Positions 7,564 through 14,945 of a DNA stretch of 17,967 bases are shown here, one piece after another. Position 1 is the stretch's first letter, and each line of letters starts with the position of its first letter. The notes beneath the pieces are model-generated. The model searched no databases. It worked only from the letters and a program-made list of their open reading frames with translations, and was not told where the DNA came from. The translations under genes and the position numbers were made by a program. The stretch is from assembly GCA_900551815.1 (NCBI GenBank), contig URXE01000048.1, positions 1 to 17,967 of the forward strand, read 5' to 3'. Source of the stretch: an uncultured Collinsella sp. (GTDB taxonomy: Bacteria; Actinomycetota; Coriobacteriia; Coriobacteriales; Coriobacteriaceae).

Positions 7564-8844
7564 ATGTCAGAAGAACTTCGTTCCATCCCACCCCAACACG
7601 GGTCCTTTGTATTTACGTCGGAGTCGGTGACCGAAGGTCATCCCGATAAGATTGCTGACCAGATCAGTGACGCCGTCCTCGACGCAATCCTCGCTAAAGA
7701 AATAGAGCTGCAGGAGCAGGGCTACATTGCACCCAACGGCGTGCCCGCCAACGTTGAGAACGTCCGCTGCGCCTGCGAGACCCTCGTGACCACCGGCACC
7801 GTCATCGTCGCCGGCGAGATCCGCACCCAGGCCTACGTCGACGTGCAGGAGATTGCCCGTGGCGTTATCCGCCGCATTGGCTACAACCGCGCAAAGTTCG
7901 GTTTTGACTGCGATACCTGCGGCGTTATGAGCCTCATCCACGAGCAGTCGCCCGATATCGCCCAGGGCGTCGACGAGTCTTTCGAGACCCAGACCGGCGC
8001 CACCACCGACCCGATCGACCTGATCGGCGCCGGCGACCAGGGCATGATGTTTGGCTATGCCTCCAACGAGACCAAGACCCTCATGCCCATGCCGCACTAC
8101 CTGGCGAGCCGTCTGGCCGAGCGCCTAGCCGCCGTGCGCCACGACGGCACCCTGCCCTACCTGCGCCCCGATGGCAAGACCCAGGTCACCGTGCGTTATG
8201 AGGACGGCAAGCCCGTCGAGGTCACGACCATCGTCATCTCCACGCAGCATGCCGCCGAGATCGAGGACATGGGTAAGATCAAGGACGACCTCATCGAGCA
8301 CGTCATCACCCCCGTCATGGCTGCCGAGAACATGCCGTGGGACAACGCCGACATCTATGTGAACCCCACCGGTCGCTTTGTCGTGGGCGGCCCCATGGGC
8401 GACACGGGCCTCACCGGCCGTAAGATCATCGTCGACACCTACGGCGGTTACGGCCGTCACGGCGGCGGCGCCTTTAGCGGCAAGGACTGCACCAAGGTCG
8501 ACCGTTCCGCCGCATACGCCGCGCGCTGGGTCGCCAAGAACGTGGTAGCCGCCGGACTGGCCGACCGCTGCGAGGTCGAGCTGGCCTACGCCATCGGCGT
8601 GTCCAAGCCGCTTTCTATCATGGTCGACACCTTCGGTACCGCGCATGTTGCCGAGGACAAGATCGTCGAGGCCGTGGAGAAGACCTTCGACCTGCGCCCG
8701 GGCGCCATCATCCGCGACCTGGACCTGCGTCGGCCCATCTACGAGAAGACAGCAGCCTACGGTCACTTTGGCCGCGAAGACGCCGACTTCACCTGGGAGA
8801 AGACCGATCGAGTCGAAGAACTCAAAGCAGCCTGCGGCCTGTAA
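7564..8844 (+). CDS. metK: S-adenosylmethionine synthetase
   Basis: Makes S-adenosylmethionine from methionine and ATP, with release of phosphate and pyrophosphate. The protein has 426 residues, longer than the roughly 384-400 usual for the family. The extra length appears as insertions around residues 45-68 and 130-150. Signature segments are EGHPDKIADQISDAVLDAIL (24-43), the methionine/ATP motif GAGDQGMMFGYA (155-166) and the phosphate-binding loop GGGAFSGKDCTKVDRSAAY (300-318). GAAAGGA sits 5 bases before the ATG. It is a single-gene unit with its own terminator, divergent from gltX. The product supplies the cofactor for RsmB and for the radical SAM protein in this window, though that link is general metabolism rather than evidence of a dedicated system. 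Confidence 0.99.
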   Translation: MSEELRSIPPQHGSFVFTSESVTEGHPDKIADQISDAVLDAILAKEIELQEQGYIAPNGVPANVENVRCACETLVTTGTVIVAGEIRTQAYVDVQEIARGVIRRIGYNRAKFGFDCDTCGVMSLIHEQSPDIAQGVDESFETQTGATTDPIDLIGAGDQGMMFGYASNETKTLMPMPHYLASRLAERLAAVRHDGTLPYLRPDGKTQVTVRYEDGKPVEVTTIVISTQHAAEIEDMGKIKDDLIEHVITPVMAAENMPWDNADIYVNPTGRFVVGGPMGDTGLTGRKIIVDTYGGYGRHGGGAFSGKDCTKVDRSAAYAARWVAKNVVAAGLADRCEVELAYAIGVSKPLSIMVDTFGTAHVAEDKIVEAVEKTFDLRPGAIIRDLDLRRPIYEKTAAYGHFGREDADFTWEKTDRVEELKAACGL

Positions 8845-8881
8845 TTAGAAACCACCAAGGTCGCAGCACACACAAGCTTTC

Positions 8882-8918
8882 AAAAGAAGTACCGCCCCCA
8901 AGCGGTACTTCTTTTTTT
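8882..8918 (+). terminator. Intrinsic terminator of metK
   Basis: The stem GAAGTACCGC/GCGGTACTTC (8886-8895 with 8902-8911) has a 6-base loop and is extended by AAAA/TTTT, followed by an uninterrupted run of seven T. This is a textbook rho-independent terminator 38 bases after the metK stop. Confidence 0.96.
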
Positions 8919-9009
8919 ACTCCGGTGGTGAAGATTTTTCGATATGAGCCTACGCTGCTTCACCAGTCAATGATTTTTGCAGCATGCGCGCTTCTACCAT
9001 GTATCCTTA

Positions 9010-9130
9010 GTCCCGAGGGGCGGGGCATAAGGTCGATCGCGAGTTCCGCACGAGCCGGAGAGCACTTAATGTGCTCTCCGCGCGAGCAGGACTGTCCGAG
9101 CAGGCGACCTTATGCCCCGCCCCTCGGGAC
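9010..9130. repeat. Nested inverted-repeat element upstream of sdaA
   Basis: The outer arms 9010-9035 and 9105-9130 are perfect 26-base reverse complements (GTCCCGAGGGGCGGGGCATA...). Between them is a perfect 10-bp hairpin CGGAGAGCAC/GTGCTCTCCG (9056-9065 with 9071-9080, loop TTAAT). The element ends 25 bases before the dehydratase ATG, just ahead of its ribosome binding site. It accounts for over a third of the 311-bp gap after metK; the rest (8919-9009) shows no clear promoter. It could be a small mobile element or a structured leader. Confidence 0.88.
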
Positions 9131-9155
9131 GACAAGACAAGGCAAAGGAGCAGCC

Positions 9156-10763
9156 ATGGCAGGCAAGCCACAAACACTAGCTACGACCTCGGCATTCGAG
9201 ATCTTGGGGCCCATCATGGTCGGCCCCAGCTCGTCGCACACCGCCGGCGCCCTGCGATGCGCCCAGGTGGCCGCCAGCCTGCTCGAGGGCCGCATCACCA
9301 AGGTCACCTTTGGCCTGTGGAACTCCTTCGCCCACACCTACCGCGGCCACGGCACCGACCGCGCGCTCGTCGCGGGCATCCTGGGGCTCGACACCGACGA
9401 CGAGAATATCAAGCAGGCCTTCGACCTCGCACGCGAGCAGGGCCTCGAATATCACTTTGACATCAAGGGCGACGACGCCTCCATCCACCCTAACACCGTC
9501 GACATCGAGATGGTTGACGACACGGGCGCTACGGCGCAGGTCCGCGGCGAGAGCCTGGGCGGCGGCAAGATGCGCATCAGCCGCATCAACGGCGTCGGCG
9601 TCGACATCTCGGGCATGTATTCCACGCTCTTCGTGGCGCATCAGGACGTCCCCGGCGTACTCGCCGCACTCACGAATCTGCTCGCCTACGCGCACGTGAA
9701 TATCGCCTTCTGCCGTACCTACCGCACCGAGGTGGGCGGCCAGGCCTACTCCGTCTTTGAGACCGACGGCACACCCGACGACACCGTCATCCCCATGGTG
9801 CGCAAACTCGACAATGTCGGCTACGCCACCTTTATTGAGCTCCCCGGCTCGGCATCATCGCTCTCCCCCGGCGTCTCGGCCAAGGAGATCTTCGACGACG
9901 GCGAGCAACTGCTCGACGCATGCGAGGAGCTGGGACTCAGCATCGGCGCCGTCATGGCCGTGCGCGAGGCGCGCCTTACCGGCGAAGAACACGCCGTCGC
10001 CGCCATGCGCCGCGTGCTCGACGTCATGCGCGAGGAGACCACGGCCCCCATCGCTAATCCCCAGCGCTCGCTCGGCGGGCTCATCGGCGGCGAAGCGAAG
10101 CTCGTCGATGCCACCGGCCGCAACGACCTGAGCTCCAGTTTAATGGGTTCCGTCCAGACCGAAGCCGTGGCCCGCGCCATGGCCGTGCTCGAGCGCTCCG
10201 CCACCATGGGTGTGATCGTTGCCGCCCCCACGGCAGGCTCCGCGGGCGTCGTGCCCGGCTGCGTGCTGGCGCTGGCCGACCACCTGCAGCTCGATGACGA
10301 GCAGGTCATGGACGCCCTCTACTGTGCCGCCGCCATCGGCCTCAACCTCACCACGAGCGCCTGCGTCGCCGGCGCCGAGGGCGGCTGCCAGGCCGAGGTG
10401 GGAAGTGCTGCCGCCATGGCCGCCGCCGCGCTGGTGCAGATGCTCGGCGGCACCCCCGAGCAGGCACTCGACGCCAGCTCCATCGCGCTGAGCAATCTGC
10501 TGGGCCTCGTTTGCGACCCCGTGGGCGGACTCGTGGAGGTGCCGTGCCAAAACCGCAACGCCATCGGCGTGGCCGCGGCCTTCAGCTCGGCTCAGCTCGC
10601 GCTCGCAGGCATCAAGAGCCTGGTGCCGTTTGACCAGATGGCGCATGTGATGCTCTCGGTGGGCCACGCCCTGCCGGCAACCCTGCGCGAGACGGCCAAG
10701 GGCGGCATCGCTCAAGCCCCGGCAGCGCTTTCTGCCTGCGCCAAATGCGGCGTATGCGGATAG
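9156..10763 (+). CDS. sdaA: L-serine ammonia-lyase, iron-sulfur dependent, single-chain (beta+alpha fused)
   Basis: Deaminates L-serine to pyruvate and ammonia using a 4Fe-4S cluster. The 535-residue protein joins the two subunits that many Firmicutes make separately. The beta-type domain (1 to about 150) has GPSSSHTAG (23-31). An ACT-like segment follows (about 155-205, FVAHQDVPGVLAALTNLLAY). The alpha-type catalytic domain (about 240-535) has APTAGSAGVVPG. Likely cluster ligands are Cys411 in GCQAEVG, Cys453 in CDPVGG and Cys464 in VPCQNRN. The C-terminus is cysteine-rich (CAKCGVCG; Cys528, 531, 534), which recalls family members whose C-terminal Cys enters the active site. The ATG at 9156 has AAAGGAG 5 bases upstream. 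The frame stays open to 8925 but runs through the terminator-adjacent gap and the inverted repeat, so the longer start is rejected. Confidence 0.95.
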   Translation: MAGKPQTLATTSAFEILGPIMVGPSSSHTAGALRCAQVAASLLEGRITKVTFGLWNSFAHTYRGHGTDRALVAGILGLDTDDENIKQAFDLAREQGLEYHFDIKGDDASIHPNTVDIEMVDDTGATAQVRGESLGGGKMRISRINGVGVDISGMYSTLFVAHQDVPGVLAALTNLLAYAHVNIAFCRTYRTEVGGQAYSVFETDGTPDDTVIPMVRKLDNVGYATFIELPGSASSLSPGVSAKEIFDDGEQLLDACEELGLSIGAVMAVREARLTGEEHAVAAMRRVLDVMREETTAPIANPQRSLGGLIGGEAKLVDATGRNDLSSSLMGSVQTEAVARAMAVLERSATMGVIVAAPTAGSAGVVPGCVLALADHLQLDDEQVMDALYCAAAIGLNLTTSACVAGAEGGCQAEVGSAAAMAAAALVQMLGGTPEQALDASSIALSNLLGLVCDPVGGLVEVPCQNRNAIGVAAAFSSAQLALAGIKSLVPFDQMAHVMLSVGHALPATLRETAKGGIAQAPAALSACAKCGVCG

Positions 10764-10817
10764 GCAGACTTCTCCAAACTGATACTGTTTCCACACCACA
10801 AACAACAGGCTAATCGC

Positions 10818-10823
10818 TATAAT
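10818..10823 (+). promoter_or_regulatory. Putative -10 box for the L,D-transpeptidase gene
   Basis: A perfect TATAAT lies about 58 bases before the ATG at 10881 in the 117-bp gap after sdaA. The -35 region is poor (ACCACA at 17-base spacing). No clear terminator for sdaA was found here. Confidence 0.5.
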
Positions 10824-10880
10824 GCAAGCCCAGTTATAACACGATGAGCCACAAGGCGAAAATCGAAGGAAATATATACG

Positions 10881-12626
10881 ATGTCGCAAATCGACCGCAG
10901 CAACATGATTCCCGATCCGCGACAGCCCAGTAGGCATACGGGCGGCGTCCAATCGCCGCGCCCCATCGCGCCGGCTCACAGCCAACAACACGGCCCGGCC
11001 AATGCCTCACAGCGCCCGAATCAGCGTCAATACCAGCAGCATCAACAATATCAGCAGCGTCCCGCACATGGTGCCGCCCCCAAGCAGGGCCCTTCGCACG
11101 CTCGCACGGCAAACAATCGCGGGCCCGCGGACAAGCGAACCAACAAAAGCAGCAAGTCGGGCGGAAAGACGGCCCTCTTTGTCGTGCTCGGCCTCGTCGC
11201 GATCGTCTACATCGTAGGCGTCGTGGCGTTCTCGCAGGTCGCATACCCCAACACTACCATCGCCGGCGTCGACATATCGCTCTCTAACGCATCTTCGGCA
11301 GCCACCAAGGTCAACTCGGCATGGAAGCACTACAAGCTCACCGTGTCGGGCGATGACTTTAGCTGGACCTACCAGCCCGAGTCCGACGAGCCCATCGTCG
11401 ATGGCGAGGAAGCCGCCCACGAGATTATCAGCAAAAACGAGCCGCTGCTGTGGCCATCGCGCCTCATCGCGTCGCTCGGCGGCAAAACCGATAGCGCCAC
11501 CAAGAACGGCTCGGTCGACTTGGACCAAGATGTCGACCTGTCTATGCTCTCCGATGCCTTTGACCAAAAGCAGTTTGAGGAGGACCTGGGCAGCGCCATC
11601 GACGAGTTCAACGAGGGCCGCTCGGGCACCTTCGAGGCCACCAGCTCCTATGACGAGAAGGCCGGCAAGTTCACCGTTGAGAAGGCCCGTTCCAACGAGA
11701 AGCTCAACCGCGAACATGTCATCAAATATGCCGAGATCGAGCTCGCGTCGCTCGCCGAGAACGTCGATATCACCAAGATCGGCAACGACGCCTACGAACT
11801 GCTCAACGGCACCCTCACCAACGACCAGATTCAGGCTGCATGCGATGCCGCCAACAACTTCCTGGGCGTCAACGTGACCCTTAAGCTCAACGGCAACGAT
11901 GCCGGCAAGGTCGACGGCAGCTCGGTGCTGCAGTGGATCAGCTTTGCCGATCCGGCCAACCCCACGCTCGATACGTCGCAGATCAGCAGCTGGGCCGCCG
12001 AGCTCGCCAACGGCTTTAACACCGTGGGCACCACCCGCTGGTGGACACGCGCCGACGGTAAGGAATGCGCTGTAGAGGGCGGCGATTTTGGCTGGTCCAT
12101 CGACAGCGACACGCTCGCCAAGCAAGTAGAGGACGCTATCAATAACAAGCAGACCGGCGATATCGAGATTTCGTACTCCAAGAAGGCCGACACGTTTACT
12201 GCCAAGGGCGAGCCCGATTGGAAGGCCTATATCGACGTCGACCTGTCCGAGCAGCACGCGCGCTACTACGACGAGAACGGCAATATCGTGTGGGAGGCCA
12301 ACTTTATTTCCGGCAAACCGGGCGAAGACGCCACCCCCGAGGGCGTGTGGCAGATCAACAGCAACGACGGCGCAAGCAAGCTCATCGGTGCCAAAGACCC
12401 CGCGACCGGAAAGCCCAAATACGAGAGCCCGGTCAGCTACTGGATGCCGTTCGAGGGCAATATGGTCGGCTTCCACGACGCTACCTGGCAAAACGATTCG
12501 AGTTTCGATAGTGCCGAATCGTACAAATGGTGCGGTAGCCACGGCTGCATCAACCTGCGCCTGGCCGATGCCAAGGCACTCCACGACTGCATCAGCGTCG
12601 GCCTGTGCGTGGTCGTGCACTCGTAG
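10881..12626 (+). CDS. Membrane-anchored L,D-transpeptidase (YkuD domain)
   Basis: Predicted cell-wall cross-linking enzyme making 3-3 peptide bonds or attaching groups to peptidoglycan. The 581-residue protein has an unusual N-terminal cytoplasmic region of about 95 residues rich in Gln, His, Pro and Arg. One membrane helix follows (about 97-117, TALFVVLGLVAIVYIVGVVAF). The long outside region (about 125-445) contains repeated alpha/beta segments of the type found as peptidoglycan-binding or VanW-associated domains in these enzymes. The C-terminal YkuD domain (about 447-581) contains His532 (GFHDA) and the catalytic SHGCINL (553-559) with Cys556 as nucleophile. An extra Cys551 lies five residues before it. 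AAGGA precedes the ATG at a somewhat long spacing. It stands alone between sdaA and the exporter operon, with its own likely promoter. Confidence 0.93.
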   Translation: MSQIDRSNMIPDPRQPSRHTGGVQSPRPIAPAHSQQHGPANASQRPNQRQYQQHQQYQQRPAHGAAPKQGPSHARTANNRGPADKRTNKSSKSGGKTALFVVLGLVAIVYIVGVVAFSQVAYPNTTIAGVDISLSNASSAATKVNSAWKHYKLTVSGDDFSWTYQPESDEPIVDGEEAAHEIISKNEPLLWPSRLIASLGGKTDSATKNGSVDLDQDVDLSMLSDAFDQKQFEEDLGSAIDEFNEGRSGTFEATSSYDEKAGKFTVEKARSNEKLNREHVIKYAEIELASLAENVDITKIGNDAYELLNGTLTNDQIQAACDAANNFLGVNVTLKLNGNDAGKVDGSSVLQWISFADPANPTLDTSQISSWAAELANGFNTVGTTRWWTRADGKECAVEGGDFGWSIDSDTLAKQVEDAINNKQTGDIEISYSKKADTFTAKGEPDWKAYIDVDLSEQHARYYDENGNIVWEANFISGKPGEDATPEGVWQINSNDGASKLIGAKDPATGKPKYESPVSYWMPFEGNMVGFHDATWQNDSSFDSAESYKWCGSHGCINLRLADAKALHDCISVGLCVVVHS

Positions 12627-12666
12627 GGAAACACGCCTTCGCACAACGGGGAGCTGACGCTCCAAT

Positions 12667-12695
12667 CTAACAGTTCCGAAAGATACCGCCATAAT
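12667..12695 (+). promoter_or_regulatory. Putative promoter of the exporter operon
   Basis: CTAACA (12667-12672, 4 of 6 to the -35 consensus) and CATAAT (12690-12695, 5 of 6 to the -10 consensus) are separated by exactly 17 bases, about 65 bases before the adaptor gene ATG. Inferred from consensus only. Confidence 0.4.
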
Positions 12696-12721
12696 GCGCC
12701 CGCCTCTCGCGACGGGCGCAT
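12694..12721. repeat. 9-bp hairpin in the leader of the exporter operon
   Basis: ATGCGCCCG (12694-12702) and CGGGCGCAT (12713-12721) pair perfectly around a 10-base loop. No T-run follows. It could be a weak terminator for the transpeptidase gene, an mRNA 5' structure, or an operator. Confidence 0.6.
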
Positions 12722-12756
12722 ATACTTATCGAGGAACTTTCTATAAAGGAGACGCC

Positions 12757-14172
12757 ATGTCGAATGTCCCCACCATCACCCCGGGACCGAATGATACCGA
12801 GCGAGCGCCCGAGGGTGCCACCGAAACGCTTCCCCTCATAACAACCGTGCACGCCACACAGCAAAGCGACAGCACAAGCGATACAACCGAGATTTCTGAC
12901 GAAGAGGCCTACGCCAAGCTCAAGGCGAAGCGTGCCGAGCGTCGGCGCAAAAAGCTCATCCGACGCGGCATTGCGGCAGGCGCCGTGGCCGCCATTGTGC
13001 TCATCGCCGTTGTCGTGACCTTCGTCATCAACGCACGGCCCGCAGGCAACAACGGGCCGGTGACCGACATGGTCACCGAGGGCACGTTTACGACCACCGT
13101 CGAGGCTAAAGGCCAGCTCAAGCCCATCTCGGCTTCGGTGGTCTCCCCTTCTGTCGACGGCACGGTGGCATCGATCAACGTGCAGGCCGGCCAGTCCGTC
13201 AACGAGGGCGACGTGCTCATGACCATTAAAAACGACGAGCTCGATCGCAATGTTGCCGAAGCGCAGCGCGCGGTGACAGCTGCCAAGGAAGACCTCGCCA
13301 ACGCGCAGAAAGCGGTAGCTGCCGCCCAAGCCGCTCCGGCGACTGACGCAGATGCGGCAGGCGCGAGTGGCGTCAGCGGCACCGCCGACACGAGTGCCGT
13401 CTCGAGCGCCCAACGCAACCTGGCCTCGGCCCAGGCGAACCTGGACCAAGCCAACGCCAAAGCTGCCGAGCGCACCGTGACCGCGCCCAACTCGGGCAGC
13501 ATCGTAGAGCTCAACGCCAAGGTCGGCGCCACGGTGACGGGCGGCATGATTATGGGCGAAGGCGATACGAGCGGCGGCAAGCAGTGCATACAGATCGCCG
13601 ACCTCTCCAAGATGAAGGTCACCGTTCAGGTGGGTGAAAAGGATATCGCCAAGATCGCCGTGGGCCAGAGCGCCAACGTTACCTATCCGGCCTTTCCCGA
13701 GATCGTGAGCCAGGGAACGGTCACGACAATCGCTTCGGTGGCAAATTCCGACGCCAACGGCGGCGGCAGCGTGACCTTTAACGTCGACGTTTTGATCGAA
13801 GCGCCCGACGCACGCCTCAAGCCGGGCATGACCGCCGAGGTCTCGGTGGTGACCGAACAGCTCGACGATGTGGTGATGGTGCCGACCATGGCGCTCATGA
13901 CCGAGGATGGCGAGCATTATTACGTCAACGTGGCAACCGACGGCGAAGGAAAACAGACCCGACGCGTCAAGGTGACCGTCGTGACGCAAAACGATAACGA
14001 CGCCGTGGTCGGCAAAACGCAGGTCAAGCGTGATGACCAGGGCAACGAGATCAACCCCAACGTGCCGGTTACCAAGCTGCGCGATGGCGACACCATCGTG
14101 ATGGACACCGGCGCAGGCATGACGGCCGACGGCGGCGACCCTAGCAGCATGTCTGCCGACAAGGGCATGTAA
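12757..14172 (+). CDS. MacA/YknX-like membrane fusion (adaptor) protein of an ABC exporter
   Basis: Periplasmic-adaptor-type subunit of a MacAB/YknXYZ-like exporter; 471 residues. A charged cytoplasmic N-terminus of about 70 residues precedes one membrane helix (about 72-92). Next come a lipoyl-like half motif (about 105-161, containing SPSVDGTVASINVQAGQSVN), an Ala/Gln-rich helical hairpin (about 162-239), the second lipoyl half (TVTAPNSGSIVELNAKVGATV) and a beta-barrel region (about 279-367). The hairpin is short and interrupted at its tip by a Gly/Ser/Ala/Thr linker, as expected where no TolC-type outer-membrane channel exists. AAAGGAG sits 5 bases before the ATG at 12757; an in-frame ATG at 12694 falls inside the leader hairpin. 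Its stop overlaps the ATPase start by one base (TAATG), so the three exporter genes form an operon. The substrate cannot be told from the sequence. Confidence 0.9.
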   Translation: MSNVPTITPGPNDTERAPEGATETLPLITTVHATQQSDSTSDTTEISDEEAYAKLKAKRAERRRKKLIRRGIAAGAVAAIVLIAVVVTFVINARPAGNNGPVTDMVTEGTFTTTVEAKGQLKPISASVVSPSVDGTVASINVQAGQSVNEGDVLMTIKNDELDRNVAEAQRAVTAAKEDLANAQKAVAAAQAAPATDADAAGASGVSGTADTSAVSSAQRNLASAQANLDQANAKAAERTVTAPNSGSIVELNAKVGATVTGGMIMGEGDTSGGKQCIQIADLSKMKVTVQVGEKDIAKIAVGQSANVTYPAFPEIVSQGTVTTIASVANSDANGGGSVTFNVDVLIEAPDARLKPGMTAEVSVVTEQLDDVVMVPTMALMTEDGEHYYVNVATDGEGKQTRRVKVTVVTQNDNDAVVGKTQVKRDDQGNEINPNVPVTKLRDGDTIVMDTGAGMTADGGDPSSMSADKGM

Positions 14173-14945
14173 TGCGTCCCGTCGTCGACATCCGCAACGT
14201 GCATCGCATTTTTGAGAGCGAGGCCGGCTGCGCCCATATCCTGCACAACGTGAGCCTGGCAGTGAATCCCGGCGAGTTCGTGGCCATTACCGGCCCATCG
14301 GGCTCGGGCAAGTCAACGCTCATGAACATCCTGGGCTGCCTGGACAAGCCGACGGCAGGCGATTATTACCTGCAGGGTCTCAACGTCGCGGAGCTCGACG
14401 ATGACGAGCTCACCGAAGTCCGCGCCCTGAGCATCGGCTTTGTCTTTCAGAGCTTTAACCTGCTGCCGCGCCTATCGGTCATCGAAAACGTCATGCTGCC
14501 GCTGTCGTACACCAACGTGCCGCGGGCTCAGCGTGAGATGCGCGCCGTCCATGCGCTGCAAGCCGTCACGCTGCCGGTCGACCACTGGGACCACCGCATC
14601 TCCGAGCTCTCGGGCGGACAGATGCAGAGGGTTGCCATCGCGCGCGCCCTCGTCAACGATCCGCCCATCATTCTGGCCGACGAGCCGACGGGAAACCTGG
14701 ACTCCGCCACCGGAGCACTCGTGATGGAGACCTTCCACAAACTCCAGGAACGCGGCAAGACCATCGTGCTCATCACGCATGACCCCGGTATCGCCGCCGA
14801 GGCCGACCGCGCCGTAACCATTCGTGACGGCCGGATCCACGATGGCGCATACATCGCGCACGCGCCGCAGACCCTGCGTGGCGCCATTGATAACCTGCCC
14901 ATGATTTCCGCACACGCCAACCCGACGAAAGGAGTGAAGGCATGA
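14172..14945 (+). CDS. ABC transporter ATP-binding protein, MacB/YknY (LolD-like) type
   Basis: Nucleotide-binding subunit that powers the adjacent permease; 257 residues. All motifs of an active ABC ATPase are visible: Walker A GPSGSGKST (41-49), Q-loop Gln93 (FVFQSFNLLPRLS), signature LSGGQMQRVAIARAL (146-160), Walker B IILADEPTGNLD (166-177) and the H-loop His203 (ITHDP). The SFNLLPRLSVIENVMLPL region is typical of the MacB/LolD/FtsE group that serves type VII (mechanotransmission) permeases. It starts on the last base of the adaptor stop codon and its own stop overlaps the permease start as ATGA, so the two junctions imply coupled translation and a fixed stoichiometry. A C-terminal extension of about 30 residues after the fold is unassigned. 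Confidence 0.96.
   Translation: MRPVVDIRNVHRIFESEAGCAHILHNVSLAVNPGEFVAITGPSGSGKSTLMNILGCLDKPTAGDYYLQGLNVAELDDDELTEVRALSIGFVFQSFNLLPRLSVIENVMLPLSYTNVPRAQREMRAVHALQAVTLPVDHWDHRISELSGGQMQRVAIARALVNDPPIILADEPTGNLDSATGALVMETFHKLQERGKTIVLITHDPGIAAEADRAVTIRDGRIHDGAYIAHAPQTLRGAIDNLPMISAHANPTKGVKA

Noticed and set aside
8925..9155. 77-residue N-terminal extension of the serine dehydratase frame
   Set aside because: It would translate through the inverted-repeat element, lacks a ribosome binding site, and the family N-terminus and a good AAAGGAG both point to the ATG at 9156.
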